From Paraburkholderia aromaticivorans (GTDB lineage: Bacteria; Pseudomonadota; Gammaproteobacteria; Burkholderiales; Burkholderiaceae), in assembly GCF_012689525.1 (NCBI RefSeq), contig NZ_CP051514.1, forward strand, positions 1,984,001 through 2,048,000: a stretch of 64,000 bases of DNA. The letters run 5' to 3'. The notes under the pieces are model-generated. The model had not been told where the DNA came from. It was given only the letters and a program-made list of their open reading frames with translations, and made no database searches. This document shows positions 46,967-56,515 of the stretch, piece after piece; positions within the stretch are counted from its first letter, which is position 1; each line of letters starts with the position of its first letter. The position numbers and the translations under genes were made by a program.

Positions 46967-48223
46967 TCAACGAATACGCCGTTCCGAGTCGGTCCAGCAG
47001 TGATGCAAGCGTGCACATATGCGGCGCCCACGCCGATGATTGCTTGACCAAGCCTTTTCTACCAGTGATACCTGCGCAATGGCAAGCTGCCGTTCAATTC
47101 CTTTGGGTCGAACGAGGTATGCGTAGGGCTCGACATTGCAGGCCCGACACGTGAGCATCAGGCTGTAGACGATTGCGCTCGCTTTCGCTCCGGCAACCGT
47201 GTCACTGAACAGCCATGAGGATCGGCCTGTACAGAATGGCCTGATGTCTCGCTCGATGACGTTGTTGTCAACCGGCGCATGCCCGTCGCTCACGTAGCGA
47301 CTGTTATACGTCCACTGGTTGCGTGTATATGAGATCGCCTTGCCCAGCAGGCTTTCTGGCAGGACCTGCGGCGCCTGTTCGTCCAGCCACTTTCTGAACG
47401 CTTCGAGTAGTGGCACGCAGTGCTGCTGGCGCAGCTGGTATGTGTAGTTAACGCGCATCTTGCCTTCGGGCAGATCGGCTTTGGCCAGCGCCTCGACCTG
47501 ATAAAGCGCCTTGAAGTATTCCAGTGCCTGCGCGGCGCGGCCGCCGGGTTTCTTCATGCCCTTGAGCGCGTCGACGAAGGCTCGACGGGCGTGAGCCAGG
47601 CAGCCGAAGTGGGTTGGACCTTCGAGCGTGCGCCAGGCGGCGTATCCGTCCGTCATCAGCAGGCCTTGATAGCCGGCGAGAAACGCCTGGGGATGTTCCT
47701 GCCCCCGCTCAGGCTGATAGTCGAACAGCACGACCGGCTGCGCACAGCCTTCGGCACTGCGGTAGACCCACATATACGATGTGCTCTGCGCGGCCTTGCC
47801 AGGTTCCTTGAGCACCTGCACCGTTGTCTCGTCGCCATGGATCAATGGCTGCGACAGCAGCGTCCTGCGCAGTGCCTCGTAGAGCCGGCTGTAATGCAGT
47901 TCAGCGGGCCGGATGATCCAGTTTGCCAGCGTGCCACGTCCGACTTCGATAACTGCGCGCGCGAGCGCGTGAGCCATCCGGTACAGCGGCGTACCATCGC
48001 CGTACTTTCCTGCTGCGTGACCCGCGGATTCAAGCCTTCGAAGAAACTCCACAGTCGAAGCGGAGTCGTAGAAAATGACGTGGTCTGTATAGCGCTTTTG
48101 GCCGAAGAGATCAGTCGTGTCCGGCTTTCCTTCCTCGGCCACAGGTCGCTCAATCCGCATCGAAGAACCGGTTCGGGAAATCCAATATTTGCTGCGAAGC
48201 GGGGTTCCGCCAATGCTTGGCAT
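46967..48223 (-). pseudogene. IS66-family transposase (TnpC) remnant
   Basis: The 418-codon frame is clear IS66 TnpC from KYGDGTPLYRM onward: RGTLANWIIRPAELHYSRLYEALRR, IHGDETTVQVL, LLMTDGYAAWRTLEG, HFGCLAHARRAFVDA, and DGHAPVDNNVIERDIRPFCTGRSSWLFS (DDE-type catalytic region). The usual N-terminal ~100 residues (helical and zinc-finger parts) are missing and replaced by unrelated sequence, and the last ~45 residues diverge from the family. No tnpA/tnpB partners are present, so it is a non-autonomous remnant. Confidence 0.85.
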
Positions 48224-48436
48224 AACTGCGATGCGGGGAGCGATGCTGGCAAAGAACGAACATTACGACGCCGATGCGTGGCAACGCCATCTCATGTGCG
48301 TATTCCGGTGAACGTGACCGCCAATTCCGGCGCAACGTGACCGTTGCGCACGGGTGGGTGTTACGCGGTTCAGATTGTAGACGGGGCGGTCACGATGAGT
48401 TGTTTTTTCCCTCCTATTTTCGTGTTTTTCGAAGCG
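48224..48436. repeat. Terminal-type repeats near the IS21 remnant
   Basis: AACGTGACCG occurs at 48311-48320 and 48334-48343, and the inverse CGGTCACG at 48387-48394. Multiple short repeats near one end are typical of IS21-family termini, so the distal end of the istA/istB element is probably here. No gene is seen in this ~210 bp. Confidence 0.4.
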
Positions 48437-48706
48437 TTACTGCGTAACGGTTGAGGAAGCAAAGTACTCGTCCCATTCTGGCGTATCCAGTTCGAGTGTC
48501 GCGATCACGCGGTCGTCCTCGATCTTGATGAGGCCTTCGATCAATTCCCGTTTCGTTACTCCGTAACGGCATGCGAGCCGGGCCAATCCAAGGAAGGCGC
48601 TGGTGCCGATCCACATGCTCAACTGACGTTCGCCGTTGCGATCGGGTCCTGCCATCTGGCGTCTGGCTCGGTATTGGGCCTGACGCTGCGCTACTGTCTT
48701 TGCCAT
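48437..48706 (-). CDS. Small hypothetical protein downstream of istB
   Basis: 89 residues beginning MAKTVAQRQAQYRARRQMAGPD, a basic N-terminus, followed by MWIGTSAFLGLARLACRYGVTKRELIEGLI, which could be a ribbon-helix-helix or HTH-like DNA-binding segment, and an acidic end (LDTPEWDEYF). I do not recognise the family. It starts after AAAGAAGAA, 8 bp beyond the istB stop, so it may be a passenger or regulator carried by the IS21-type element. Confidence 0.55.
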   Translation of the reverse strand: MAKTVAQRQAQYRARRQMAGPDRNGERQLSMWIGTSAFLGLARLACRYGVTKRELIEGLIKIEDDRVIATLELDTPEWDEYFASSTVTQ

Positions 48707-48713
48707 TTCTTCT

Positions 48714-49505
48714 TTATCCCTGTGTGCCAACGACGATCGGTGCGGCGATGCCTGCTTCGCTACCCTGTGCTGGCTGGGCCTTTCTCGAGCGCAGCGAATC
48801 GCCGGTCAGCGTAATGCGGTGATGGTGCTGCATCAGCCGGTCGAGCATGGCATCGGCTATCGTGGCGTCGCCGATCCACGCGTGCCAGTGCTCGATCGGC
48901 AGTTGTGATGTGATGATGGTGGCTTTGCGCCCGGCCCGGTCGTCGACGACTTCCAGCAGGTCGGAGCGGGTCATGCTGTCGATGGCACCCATGCCCCAGT
49001 CGTCCAGGACGACGACGTCGGTCTTGGCCAGTTGAAGCAGCCATTTGCCGAACGCCCCGCTGCCGTGGCGGATGCGCAGCTCTTCCGGCAGGCGTGGCAC
49101 GCGTTGATACAGCGCGGAGTGGCCGCGCCGGCACGCATACTGCGCCAGTGCGCAAGCCAACCAGGACTTGCCGACGCGCGTCGGTCCGGTGATCAGGATG
49201 CAGTGGCCGGCGCTGACCCACTCGCCCAGGGCCAGGCTCATGATCTGCGAGCGGTCGACGCCCCGGCCGGCCCGGCTGTCGAGATCTTCCAGCGTCGCCT
49301 GTCCATATTTGAGCCGCGCGTTCTTCAACAGGCGCATCAGCTTGCGCTCGTTGCGGTGGTGGACCTCGCGGTCCACCAGCATCGTGAGCCGTTCCTCGAA
49401 GCTCAGGTTCGCCAGTCCCGGCTGGATGAGTTGTTCCTCCAGCGCGCCGGCGAGGCCCTCCAGTTTCAGGCTGCGCAGGTGGGCCAGGGTGTGATGCATC
49501 ATCAT
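48714..49505 (-). CDS. istB: IstB, AAA+ helper of an IS21-family transposase
   Basis: 263 residues: N-terminal helical domain (HTLAHLRSLKLEGLAGALEEQ), HRNERKLMRLLKNARL, ATPase core CILITGPTRVGKSWLACALA (Walker A), VVVLDDWGMGAID (Walker B), ATIITSQLPIEHWHAWIGD (sensor). Walker A is GPTRVGKS where GPTGVGKT/S is usual, an Arg in place of a loop Gly. ATG 49505 follows AAGGATAACGAC. It partners the adjacent istA fragment. Confidence 0.92.
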   Translation of the reverse strand: MMMHHTLAHLRSLKLEGLAGALEEQLIQPGLANLSFEERLTMLVDREVHHRNERKLMRLLKNARLKYGQATLEDLDSRAGRGVDRSQIMSLALGEWVSAGHCILITGPTRVGKSWLACALAQYACRRGHSALYQRVPRLPEELRIRHGSGAFGKWLLQLAKTDVVVLDDWGMGAIDSMTRSDLLEVVDDRAGRKATIITSQLPIEHWHAWIGDATIADAMLDRLMQHHHRITLTGDSLRSRKAQPAQGSEAGIAAPIVVGTQG

Positions 49506-49515
49506 GTCGTTATCC

Positions 49516-50430
49516 TTATTGGTAATAGCCGGGGCCGCGCACGTGCGTGTGATCGGGGCTGACCCAGTCGCCGGCGGGAGCCGGTGCGCTTTGATCGCGG
49601 TTGTTGGCCAGGATGTCGCGCACATGCCGGTATTTGCAGGCGCCCAACTGCAGCGCGAGCATGCAGGCGGCTTCCAGCCTTGAGCGGCCATAACGCTTGG
49701 CCAGCGACAGCAAGCCCAGGCAGGCGCGGTAGCCATGCTCCGGATGCTTGTGCTCGGCCAGCTGCCGGGTGACGACTTCCGCCGTGGCCGGGCCGATGCG
49801 CTGCCCCCAGTCGATCAGGCGTTGCGGGCTCCACTCGCGGTGGGCACGGTGAGCGGCCGGCATGTGCTCGTTCACCGTGGAGAACTTGCCAGCTTGCGAG
49901 CTGCGGGCATGACAGGCGACTCGTTGCCCGCGATGCAGCAGTTCGACCGTGGTGCGTGTAACACGGGCCTCCAGGGACTGTCCGACCAGCGCATGCGGCA
50001 CGCTGTAACGATGCAGGTCGATCTCGACGTGATAGTCAATGTGCACCTTGACAGGCTTGAAGGTGGCCAGCTCGTAACGCTGCATCGGCAAAGGCGACAG
50101 CGCCGGGGCATCCAGCTGGGCAAAGGCACTGGCGCGGCTGCCCGGCAGCTTCTGGAAGGGACGCTCATTGAGCCGCTGCAAGAGCGGCTCAATCGCCTGG
50201 TTCACCTCGCCTACGCTCGCAAAGCGCTGGTGGCGCAGGCGGGCCATGATCCAGCGCTCGACGATCTGGACCGCCGATTCCGCCTTGGCCTTGTCCTGTG
50301 GGTGATAGGGGCGCGCTGGAAGAAACGAGGTGCCGTAATGACGGGCGAAGTCGAGCACGGTGTCGTTGGCGCGCGGCTCGTAACGGTTCGCCTCGGCGAT
50401 CAGGGCGCGGGGATTGTCGGGCACGATCAG
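49516..50430 (-). pseudogene. istA: istA transposase, 5'-truncated by RIT-1
   Basis: About 300 codons of the C-terminal part of an IS21 IstA transposase: VPDNPRALIAEANRYEPRANDTVLDFARHYGTSFLPARPYHPQDKAKAE (the end of the DDE catalytic core, with the final Glu), then FQKLPGSRASAF and the C-terminal beta-barrel region. The first ~200 residues, including the HTH and first catalytic Asp, are absent. The frame stops being istA exactly at the RIT-1 inverted repeat (50430/50431). No matching 5' half is found beyond the other RIT-1 end. Confidence 0.85.
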
Positions 50431-50521
50431 TGCCGGTAATCAGCAGGTTCTGGTAATGCGCAGGAGTGCAGCGGAACCGGCACCGTCACTGGCGTCGCGT
50501 CGCCGGCTCCTTCACATTACG
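50431..50521. repeat. RIT-1 left terminal inverted repeat
   Basis: Starts TGCCGGTAATCAGCAGG and contains GGTAATGCGCAGGAG. It matches the reverse complement of 54208-54298 with only scattered substitutions. It also has an internal dyad (GTAATG...CCGGC against GCCGG...CATTAC), resembling a recombination site. Confidence 0.85.
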
Positions 50522-50528
50522 CGGGGGC

Positions 50529-51533
50529 TTAAAGTGAATCTAGCCACGCAAGCAAGTCAGCGTCGCGTTTCCATCGCGGCGGTCTCTGTCTCTTCGAGCT
50601 CGGTTCGAGACGCTCGAGTGCCGCGCGCTTCGTAGCCAGATTTGCCTGGGCATAGTGATTGGTCGTGTCCAGGCTCACGTGACCGAGCCAGCTGCGAATC
50701 ACAGTGACGTCTACGCCCACTGCTACGAGGTGGACGGCAGCCGCGTGCCGGAAACTGTGAGGAGACACGCGCTTCGAAGACAAGGTAGGAGCAGTCTTTG
50801 CGGCCGCCTGAACGTACTGAGCGAGCTTATAGCGCACTCCGGACGCCCCCAGAGGTGCGCCATAGCGATTGACAAAAATGGGATCGTTGTCCGCGCGCGG
50901 TTGCCGCTTGAGTAGTGCCTTAAGCACGAGAACGGTTTCTGGCCATAGAGGACAAACCCGCTCTTTTTTACCCTTGCCGACCAATCGCACGTAAGACGGT
51001 GGATCGAAGCGAATGCGCTGTGGGCTAACATCGAGCGCTTCCTGGATGCGTGCGCCCGTGTTGTAGAGAAAACAAAGCAGCGCGTGATCGCGTAGGCCCT
51101 CAAGACTTGTGCGATCCGGCTGCAACATGATCGCATCAACTTCGTCCAGCTCAAGATAGAATGGCGCGCGAACGGCTTCACGCTTGGTGGGAATGCGCAG
51201 CACTTCGGCGCACTGCGCTGCGTATATGGGCTCCCGTTCAGCGACAAAAGAGAAGAAGCTGTGCAGCGCGGCGAGTCGGCAGTTTCGAGTGCCGATCGTG
51301 ACCTTGCGCTCTTGCTCGCATTGCTGCAAGAAGGCTCCTACCATGGCTGCGGTAAGGTCGCCGAGCACGAGTGCGGCTACGGACCGTTTGCGCCTCGTAG
51401 CCGAAAACCGCAGGAATAGTCTCCAGGTATCGCGATAGGATCGCACCGTATGTGCTGAGAGATTGCGCTGTTCCAGCATGTGTGTGTAAAAAAATTCTTG
51501 CAGCAATCTGGGCAAAGGATCAATCGGTCTCAT
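50529..51533 (-). CDS. ritC: RIT-1 tyrosine recombinase C (RitC type)
   Basis: 334 residues. Core-binding domain (LSAHTVRSYRDTWRLFLRF), catalytic Arg in NTGARIQEAL, Lys in VGKGKKERV, His-x2-Arg in SPHSFRHAAAVHL, His in GHVSLDTT and Tyr in NHYAQANL. ATG 51533 follows GGAGTGGACA; the start lies within the 3' end of ritB (14-nt overlap). Third gene of the trio. Confidence 0.88.
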   Translation of the reverse strand: MRPIDPLPRLLQEFFYTHMLEQRNLSAHTVRSYRDTWRLFLRFSATRRKRSVAALVLGDLTAAMVGAFLQQCEQERKVTIGTRNCRLAALHSFFSFVAEREPIYAAQCAEVLRIPTKREAVRAPFYLELDEVDAIMLQPDRTSLEGLRDHALLCFLYNTGARIQEALDVSPQRIRFDPPSYVRLVGKGKKERVCPLWPETVLVLKALLKRQPRADNDPIFVNRYGAPLGASGVRYKLAQYVQAAAKTAPTLSSKRVSPHSFRHAAAVHLVAVGVDVTVIRSWLGHVSLDTTNHYAQANLATKRAALERLEPSSKRQRPPRWKRDADLLAWLDSL

Positions 51534-52905
51534 TGTCCACTCCTTCGGCGACGTGCAGACTGTGCGCGCCGAAAGCACGGAAGCGCGCGCCTGCCAGTTG
51601 CAGCAGATCATTGGTGATGGTCAAATAGGCCAGAGTCGAGTTAATGTCCTTATGGCCGAGATACGTGGCGAGATAAGGAAGGCGAGCCTGGGGATTGATT
51701 CCCTCGCGGTACCACGCAAGCATTCGGTTCGCCACGAACGTGTGCCTAAGATCATGAATGCGTGGTCCAAGCCCGCCTCTGTCAGGCTTTACGCCAGAGA
51801 GGCGCAGCACACGTACCAGAAGCTTCTCGGTCATCACGTAAGAGTAGCGCCCGGCCCGTTGCTGATGCCAGAACAGCCCTGAGGCGGCCTGCTGTGGGCC
51901 GCCCGCCAGTCGCCGCGCCTTTAAGTAGTCGCGCAGTGCAGCCACGACGCTGTCGGGAACCGGTAATGTCCTCGATTTAAAGAACTTCGTTTCCCGAATG
52001 TCGATCTCGCCCACATCGAGATGTACGTCACCCAGGTTGAGACCTGCGATCTCTCCCAGGCGTAGTCCGACGCAGTATGCAAGAACGAGCATTGTGTACA
52101 AGCTCAAAGGTCGAAGCGGTGCATACGGTGAGGGAAATCGCCGTGCGGTTTCGAGCAGTTGCCGCATCTCTTGCTCCGTGTAAATGTGGGGACGTCGTCG
52201 CTGTTGCGTCAACTGTTGACAGAGTCGACGGTCGCGCGTGGGCACGGGAATCGTTGGCTCGAAGCGTCGCCACGCCCTGGCGAGATCGCGCCCCAACTCC
52301 TGGCACTGCCACGCGTGCTCGGGCGTCGGAAGTATGGCTCGCCATTCTTGGAGAAGAACGGTCAGAGGTTGACCCTCCAGATGCGGATTCTTCTGCAGAT
52401 AGCGATCGAAACATAAAAATCGGTTTGCTGGCGTCTCGTAGAGGTAGCCCATGGCGCGCATTAACGTGACATGGTAGAGCATGAGTGGCCCGAGAAAGCT
52501 TCCAAAGCGGGGAAGTGGACGTAAGGTTTCAAGCGCTGTCTCTGGGGAAAACGATAGTAGTGCACGTACTACTGGCGTTGTCGTTCGCTGACCGTATTGC
52601 ATCCGCAGTTCATGTAGCGGGTTGCTCGTAATCGATCCCTCTGTTTCGAGAAAATCAAGGAACCGGTCGACGAGACGCGCGCGATGAAACACGATGTGCA
52701 AAGGCCATTGTGTAATTCGCTCGTGCAACCATACTTCGATCGTTTGCTGATCCAGCGATCGTCCGCGATCGCGCTGCATGACAAACCGCTGGAAGCCGGA
52801 GAGAACGCATCGATAAACGATCGGCGTCGTTGCGTTGCGAGTTCCCAATCCCCGAATAAAGCGTTCGATGCAACGTCCGTCAGCGTCTGGCCAGATTCGC
52901 TTCAT
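51520..52905 (-). CDS. ritB: RIT-1 tyrosine recombinase B (RitB type)
   Basis: 461 residues, longer than the RitB proteins of RIT-2 and RIT-3 (about 315) because of an extra ~150-residue N-terminal part. Catalytic features: YCVGLRLGEIAGL (Arg), ETKFFKSRTLPV, RIHDLRHTFVANRML (His-x2-Arg), LGHKDINSTLAYL (His and Tyr). Its start overlaps the ritA stop (ATGA). Confidence 0.87.
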   Translation of the reverse strand: MKRIWPDADGRCIERFIRGLGTRNATTPIVYRCVLSGFQRFVMQRDRGRSLDQQTIEVWLHERITQWPLHIVFHRARLVDRFLDFLETEGSITSNPLHELRMQYGQRTTTPVVRALLSFSPETALETLRPLPRFGSFLGPLMLYHVTLMRAMGYLYETPANRFLCFDRYLQKNPHLEGQPLTVLLQEWRAILPTPEHAWQCQELGRDLARAWRRFEPTIPVPTRDRRLCQQLTQQRRRPHIYTEQEMRQLLETARRFPSPYAPLRPLSLYTMLVLAYCVGLRLGEIAGLNLGDVHLDVGEIDIRETKFFKSRTLPVPDSVVAALRDYLKARRLAGGPQQAASGLFWHQQRAGRYSYVMTEKLLVRVLRLSGVKPDRGGLGPRIHDLRHTFVANRMLAWYREGINPQARLPYLATYLGHKDINSTLAYLTITNDLLQLAGARFRAFGAHSLHVAEGVDNETD

Positions 52906-54158
52906 GGCTGCTTCTCCATGTTCGGGACTTCGAGAGCTACGCCACGCAGGTGCTCCGTAGCCAACTTCAGGTACGCGGCCGTAGACCCGGCCGACCGGTG
53001 TCCCAATAGGTCCCCAATCCCTTTTACCGAAACCTCAGCGCGAAGCAGGCTGACAGCGCGTGCATGTCGAAATGCGTGCGGCCCGCGTTTGCCAGCTGGA
53101 TATATCCCGGCCGCTTCGAGTCGCCGACGCACTGGTGTGTACAAGCTGGAACCGCTGTGAAATCCACGATAAGGTGCCCGGGCGCGAACAAATATCTCGC
53201 GCACATCTGAGGCTGGTCGTCCTCGTCGCAAGTAGTCAAGCAGAGCATCACCGACACTCGGAAGCAACGGCAAGACTGACTGCGATCCAGTCTTGGTGTG
53301 ACGGACGTAAAATCGATCAGATCTCCAGTCGATATCCTCCAGACGCAGTCGCGTCACCTCTCCCGCACGTAAGCCGTACGTCGACAGCATCATCAGAATG
53401 GCGTAGTCGCGCAGCCCTATCGGGGAACGGTCCTGGCGCGTGGAGCCTAGGACAGCGCTGATGTCAGCGGGGCTTAGCGCCGAGGGAATAGACTCGTACG
53501 CATACGTTGTTGGGACAATGATGAACCGAGAAAGATCGCGATCGGTACGCCCCGTCTCATACAGGTAACGAATGAAGCTGCGAAGCAGCAACGCGATACT
53601 TTTACGCGATACCCGACGCAGCGATGAAACACGGCTTTGCAGATAGGCATCAATATCCGACACCGTCATATGCATCAACGTTTCGGCGCCTTTGCACCGT
53701 CCATTGGAACACAAGAATCGTTGTGCTTCGGCAAGAAGACCGTCGACCGTTTCGGCTGCCAGTCCCCGCCACTCCCGAAGCCATTGACCGTATTCCATGC
53801 ACAGTGTCCGATCAAATCTTGCATTCACACTGGAAGGAATTGGATCGCGCGGCCACTTGCCAATGGCCAATCGCAGCAACTGATGAATGCCGGTGGTATG
53901 AGAAGCTTCCCAGCCCCGCAGCGAAACTGGCGAGTGCCCGCGGTGGCGCCGGAAGCGTCGAAGTTCACATTGAAGATACGCCGATATGTCTGCTGCCCTC
54001 GCCGCCTCAACGCGTATTCGTCGTCTATCGAGAAATCGAAGGAAGTTTGCCGCGACCGCCAGATAGCGATTGCGGATGTGGACACAATATCGCTCGGCTA
54101 CCAGATGTTGTTCGAGTTTGCTGAGCAGCGTTTCGTGCCTTGTTTGCTGATCGGACAT
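52902..54158 (-). CDS. ritA: RIT-1 tyrosine recombinase A (RitA type)
   Basis: 418 residues with STYGLRAGEVTRLRLEDIDW (Arg), HTKTGSQSVLPL (Lys), GPHAFRHARAVSLL (His-x2-Arg), LLGHRSAGSTAAYLKLA (His, Tyr). First gene of the trio, starting 50 bp inside the right inverted repeat. A GGAGGCGCGCC sequence precedes the ATG. Confidence 0.87.
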   Translation of the reverse strand: MSDQQTRHETLLSKLEQHLVAERYCVHIRNRYLAVAANFLRFLDRRRIRVEAARAADISAYLQCELRRFRRHRGHSPVSLRGWEASHTTGIHQLLRLAIGKWPRDPIPSSVNARFDRTLCMEYGQWLREWRGLAAETVDGLLAEAQRFLCSNGRCKGAETLMHMTVSDIDAYLQSRVSSLRRVSRKSIALLLRSFIRYLYETGRTDRDLSRFIIVPTTYAYESIPSALSPADISAVLGSTRQDRSPIGLRDYAILMMLSTYGLRAGEVTRLRLEDIDWRSDRFYVRHTKTGSQSVLPLLPSVGDALLDYLRRGRPASDVREIFVRARAPYRGFHSGSSLYTPVRRRLEAAGIYPAGKRGPHAFRHARAVSLLRAEVSVKGIGDLLGHRSAGSTAAYLKLATEHLRGVALEVPNMEKQP

Positions 54159-54207
54159 GGCGCGCCTCCTTAAGCGGTTGGTCGCACCTATAGGATGGCA
54201 CCATCGC

Positions 54208-54298
54208 CATAATGTGAAGGAACCGGCAACGTGACGCCAGCAACGGCGCCGGTTCCGCCGCGCTCCTGCGCATTACCTGAGCCTGCTGATTACCGGCA
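54208..54298. repeat. RIT-1 right terminal inverted repeat
   Basis: Reverse complement of 50431-50521 with a handful of mismatches; ends ...TAATTACCGGCA-like at 54298 (GCTGATTACCGGCA). The outer flank (TTGTACTAAACC) differs from the left flank, with no evident target duplication. Confidence 0.85.
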
Positions 54299-54468
54299 TT
54301 GTACTAAACCGCTGACGCGGTAGTGGGAGGGAAGCGGAGGTCAGTGCCTGGCGTTCGGTCAGGACGGTTATCGGATGCCGGGCCACGAGGAAGGGACGAG
54401 CAGGCGGCCAGGAGCAGCATGGAGGTGCCCGACCGGGCATGCCATCCAATGTTCCCAGGAGGTACGCC
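54299..54468. other. Upstream region of the truncated integrase gene
   Basis: 170 bp without a coding frame of its own. It contains the CAGGAGGTACGCC ribosome site (54456-54468). GC-rich leader of the kind found before integrase genes that travel with IS91-like elements. No istA sequence is detectable here. Confidence 0.35.
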
Positions 54469-55224
54469 ATGACACTGCTCCGCCAACGCATGCTGCACGA
54501 CATGCAGATCCGCAACCTCGCCGACAACACCCAGAAGTCCTATCTGTTGCAGGTTTCCAGTTTCGCCCGGCATTTCCGGCGCTCGCCTGAACTACTCGGC
54601 CCCGAAGAGATCCGGGCCTGGCTTGTCCATCTTCGCGAGGAGCGCAAGCTGGCCCCCAGCAGCCTCGGTCCAACGATCGGCGCACTGCGCTTCCTCTACC
54701 GCGTGACGCTCAAGCGACCCTGGAGCGACGAGGATTTTCCGTTGCCGAAGAAGCCGTTCAGACTGCCGGTCGTCCTGAGCCTGGAGGAAATCACCACCTT
54801 CTTCGAGTCGATCGCCAGTCTCAAGCAGCGCACCATCCTGATGACCGCGTACGCAGCCGGGCTGCGCGTGTCGGAAGCCGTGCACCTGAAGGTCAGCGAT
54901 ATTGATAGCCAGCGCATGGTGATCCGTGTGAATCAGGGTAAAAATCGTAAGGATCGCTACGTGATGCTGTCTCCGCGGCTGCTCGAGATCCTGCGACTGT
55001 ACTGGCACGATGCTCACCCCAGGGAGTGGCTATTTCCGGGCGACATCCCCGGGCACCCTATCACCCGGTCCGCAGTAGCGCTGGCTTGCCGGATCGCGCG
55101 CCGGCGCAGCGGTATCCAGAAACCCATCACGCCGCATTCGCTGCGGCACTATGTACCCTTCCGGGTTATGTCTTGTAGCCGCGTGATAGCGCGTATTCCC
55201 GGGCAAATGCGCAACGCGGGATAG
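54469..55224 (+). pseudogene. Tyrosine recombinase/integrase, truncated by RIT-2
   Basis: XerD-like protein from MTLLRQRMLHDMQIRNLADNTQKSYL, through AAGLRVSEAVHLKVSDID (catalytic Arg) and VNQGKNRKDRYVMLSPRLLE (Lys), to TPHSLRH. Immediately after this His-x-Leu-Arg-His motif (about 55149) the sequence changes to the RIT-2 end, so the last ~50 residues with the final His and Tyr nucleophile are lost. The frame then reads through to a chance stop at 55224. The type is the stand-alone integrase often found beside IS91 transposases. Confidence 0.85.
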
Positions 55225-55276
55225 AGATAATCTGGGCTCCTTCCACCCGCTCCCCAGGTCGGGGAAGGAGTTCGTC

Positions 55277-56515
55277 GTGAAGTACATCATTCATGATCAG
55301 GTCGTTCTCTCGCGAGAACCTGAAGGTCCACTCGCAGCCCATTTATCATCCTTTGCCAACTCCATCAGCGCGCAGGGTTACAACGTGTGGTCCCTGAAAC
55401 GGAAGGTCCGGATCGCCGCATGTTTCAGTCGATGGCTTAAACAGAGAGGTGTCGAAGTACGGGATATCGGCCTCGATCACGCAACACGATATTTACGCTA
55501 TCGTGCCCTGCATTTCCAGCCTCGCAACGATGATCGGGCAGCGCTCAGACAGCTTATTGATTTTCTTCGTGGCGAAGGCGTGGTTCCGCCTGAGCAGATG
55601 GCAACAATTCGGATTTCGCCAGCTGAGCGGTGTGTACAGGAGTACGAGGAGTACTTGCGCAATATTCAAGCTCTCGCCAGAGCCACAATCATTCATTACG
55701 TGCCGTTCGTCCGAGAGTTTCTCAAACATCGTTTCGGCGACGGGAAGGTCATGCTATCGAAACTACGTGCGGCCGATGTCGTGCACTTTGTGCAAGTTCA
55801 GGCGCCACGACTGCATTTAAAACAGGCGAAGATTATGACCACTGCCCTGCGATCCTTTCTGCGCTATTTGCGCTATCGCGGCGACATTACGCTGGACCTC
55901 GCTGCCGCCGTGCCCGTGGTCGCCAACTGGTCGATGCCGTCAATTCCCCGGGGAATCTCAGCAGACCAGACACGGAAGTTGCTGGATAGCATCGATCGAC
56001 GGACTGCAGTCGGTCGTCGCGACTACGCGATCCTGCTGGTGCTCGCGCGATTGGGGTTGCGCTCCAGTGAGGTGGTCTTCCTCGAGCTCGATGATATTGA
56101 CTGGGACGCAGGTCAACTGAGCGTGCGCACCAAGGGTGGACAACGCATCGAGCTACCCTTACCTGCGGACGTCGGCAAAGCCATCGCCGCCTACTTGCAA
56201 CATGGGCGGCCGAAGAGCGCCAGTCGCCGCGTATTTTTACGTGCACGCGCGCACATCACCGGCTTTCGTGGGCCAAGTGGTCTCGGCTGCGTCGTTCGGC
56301 GTGCACTTAAGCGCGCTGGCATCGACGCGCCCACAACGGGTGCCCATCAGTTTCGCCACGGACTGGCTACCCAGATGCTGAACCATGGAGCTTCGCTCAG
56401 CGAGATTGGCGAGGTGTTGGGTCATCGTCACCCACAGAGCACGATGATCTACACTCGGGTCGACATCAAAGCATTGCGTGAACTCGCGTTGCCCTGGCCC
56501 GGAGGTGTACGATGA
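55277..56515 (+). CDS. ritA: RIT-2 tyrosine recombinase A (RitA type)
   Basis: 412 residues: LARLGLRSSEVVFLELDDIDW (Arg), RTKGGQRIELPLP (Lys), GAHQFRHGLATQML (His-x2-Arg), VLGHRHPQSTMIYTRVD (His, Tyr). The start is GTG 55277, preceded by GAAGGAG. The stop overlaps ritB (ATGA). Similar in its ending (ALPWPGG) to RitA of RIT-3, which suggests RIT-2 and RIT-3 are closer to each other than to RIT-1. Confidence 0.88.
   Translation: MKYIIHDQVVLSREPEGPLAAHLSSFANSISAQGYNVWSLKRKVRIAACFSRWLKQRGVEVRDIGLDHATRYLRYRALHFQPRNDDRAALRQLIDFLRGEGVVPPEQMATIRISPAERCVQEYEEYLRNIQALARATIIHYVPFVREFLKHRFGDGKVMLSKLRAADVVHFVQVQAPRLHLKQAKIMTTALRSFLRYLRYRGDITLDLAAAVPVVANWSMPSIPRGISADQTRKLLDSIDRRTAVGRRDYAILLVLARLGLRSSEVVFLELDDIDWDAGQLSVRTKGGQRIELPLPADVGKAIAAYLQHGRPKSASRRVFLRARAHITGFRGPSGLGCVVRRALKRAGIDAPTTGAHQFRHGLATQMLNHGASLSEIGEVLGHRHPQSTMIYTRVDIKALRELALPWPGGVR

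Larger units (their letters stand above)
50431..54298 (-). mobile_element. RIT-1: recombinase-in-trio element
   Basis: Three overlapping tyrosine recombinase genes on the minus strand lie between imperfect ~91-bp inverted repeats (50431-50521 and 54208-54298). This is the structure described for RIT elements. All three genes look intact with catalytic Arg, His-x2-Arg and Tyr residues. The left end interrupts istA; the right end abuts the upstream region of a truncated integrase gene. Confidence 0.88.

Noticed and set aside
50431..54298. Integron or phage integration module
   Set aside because: Three overlapping recombinases between inverted repeats with no cargo or attC sites fit a RIT element better.
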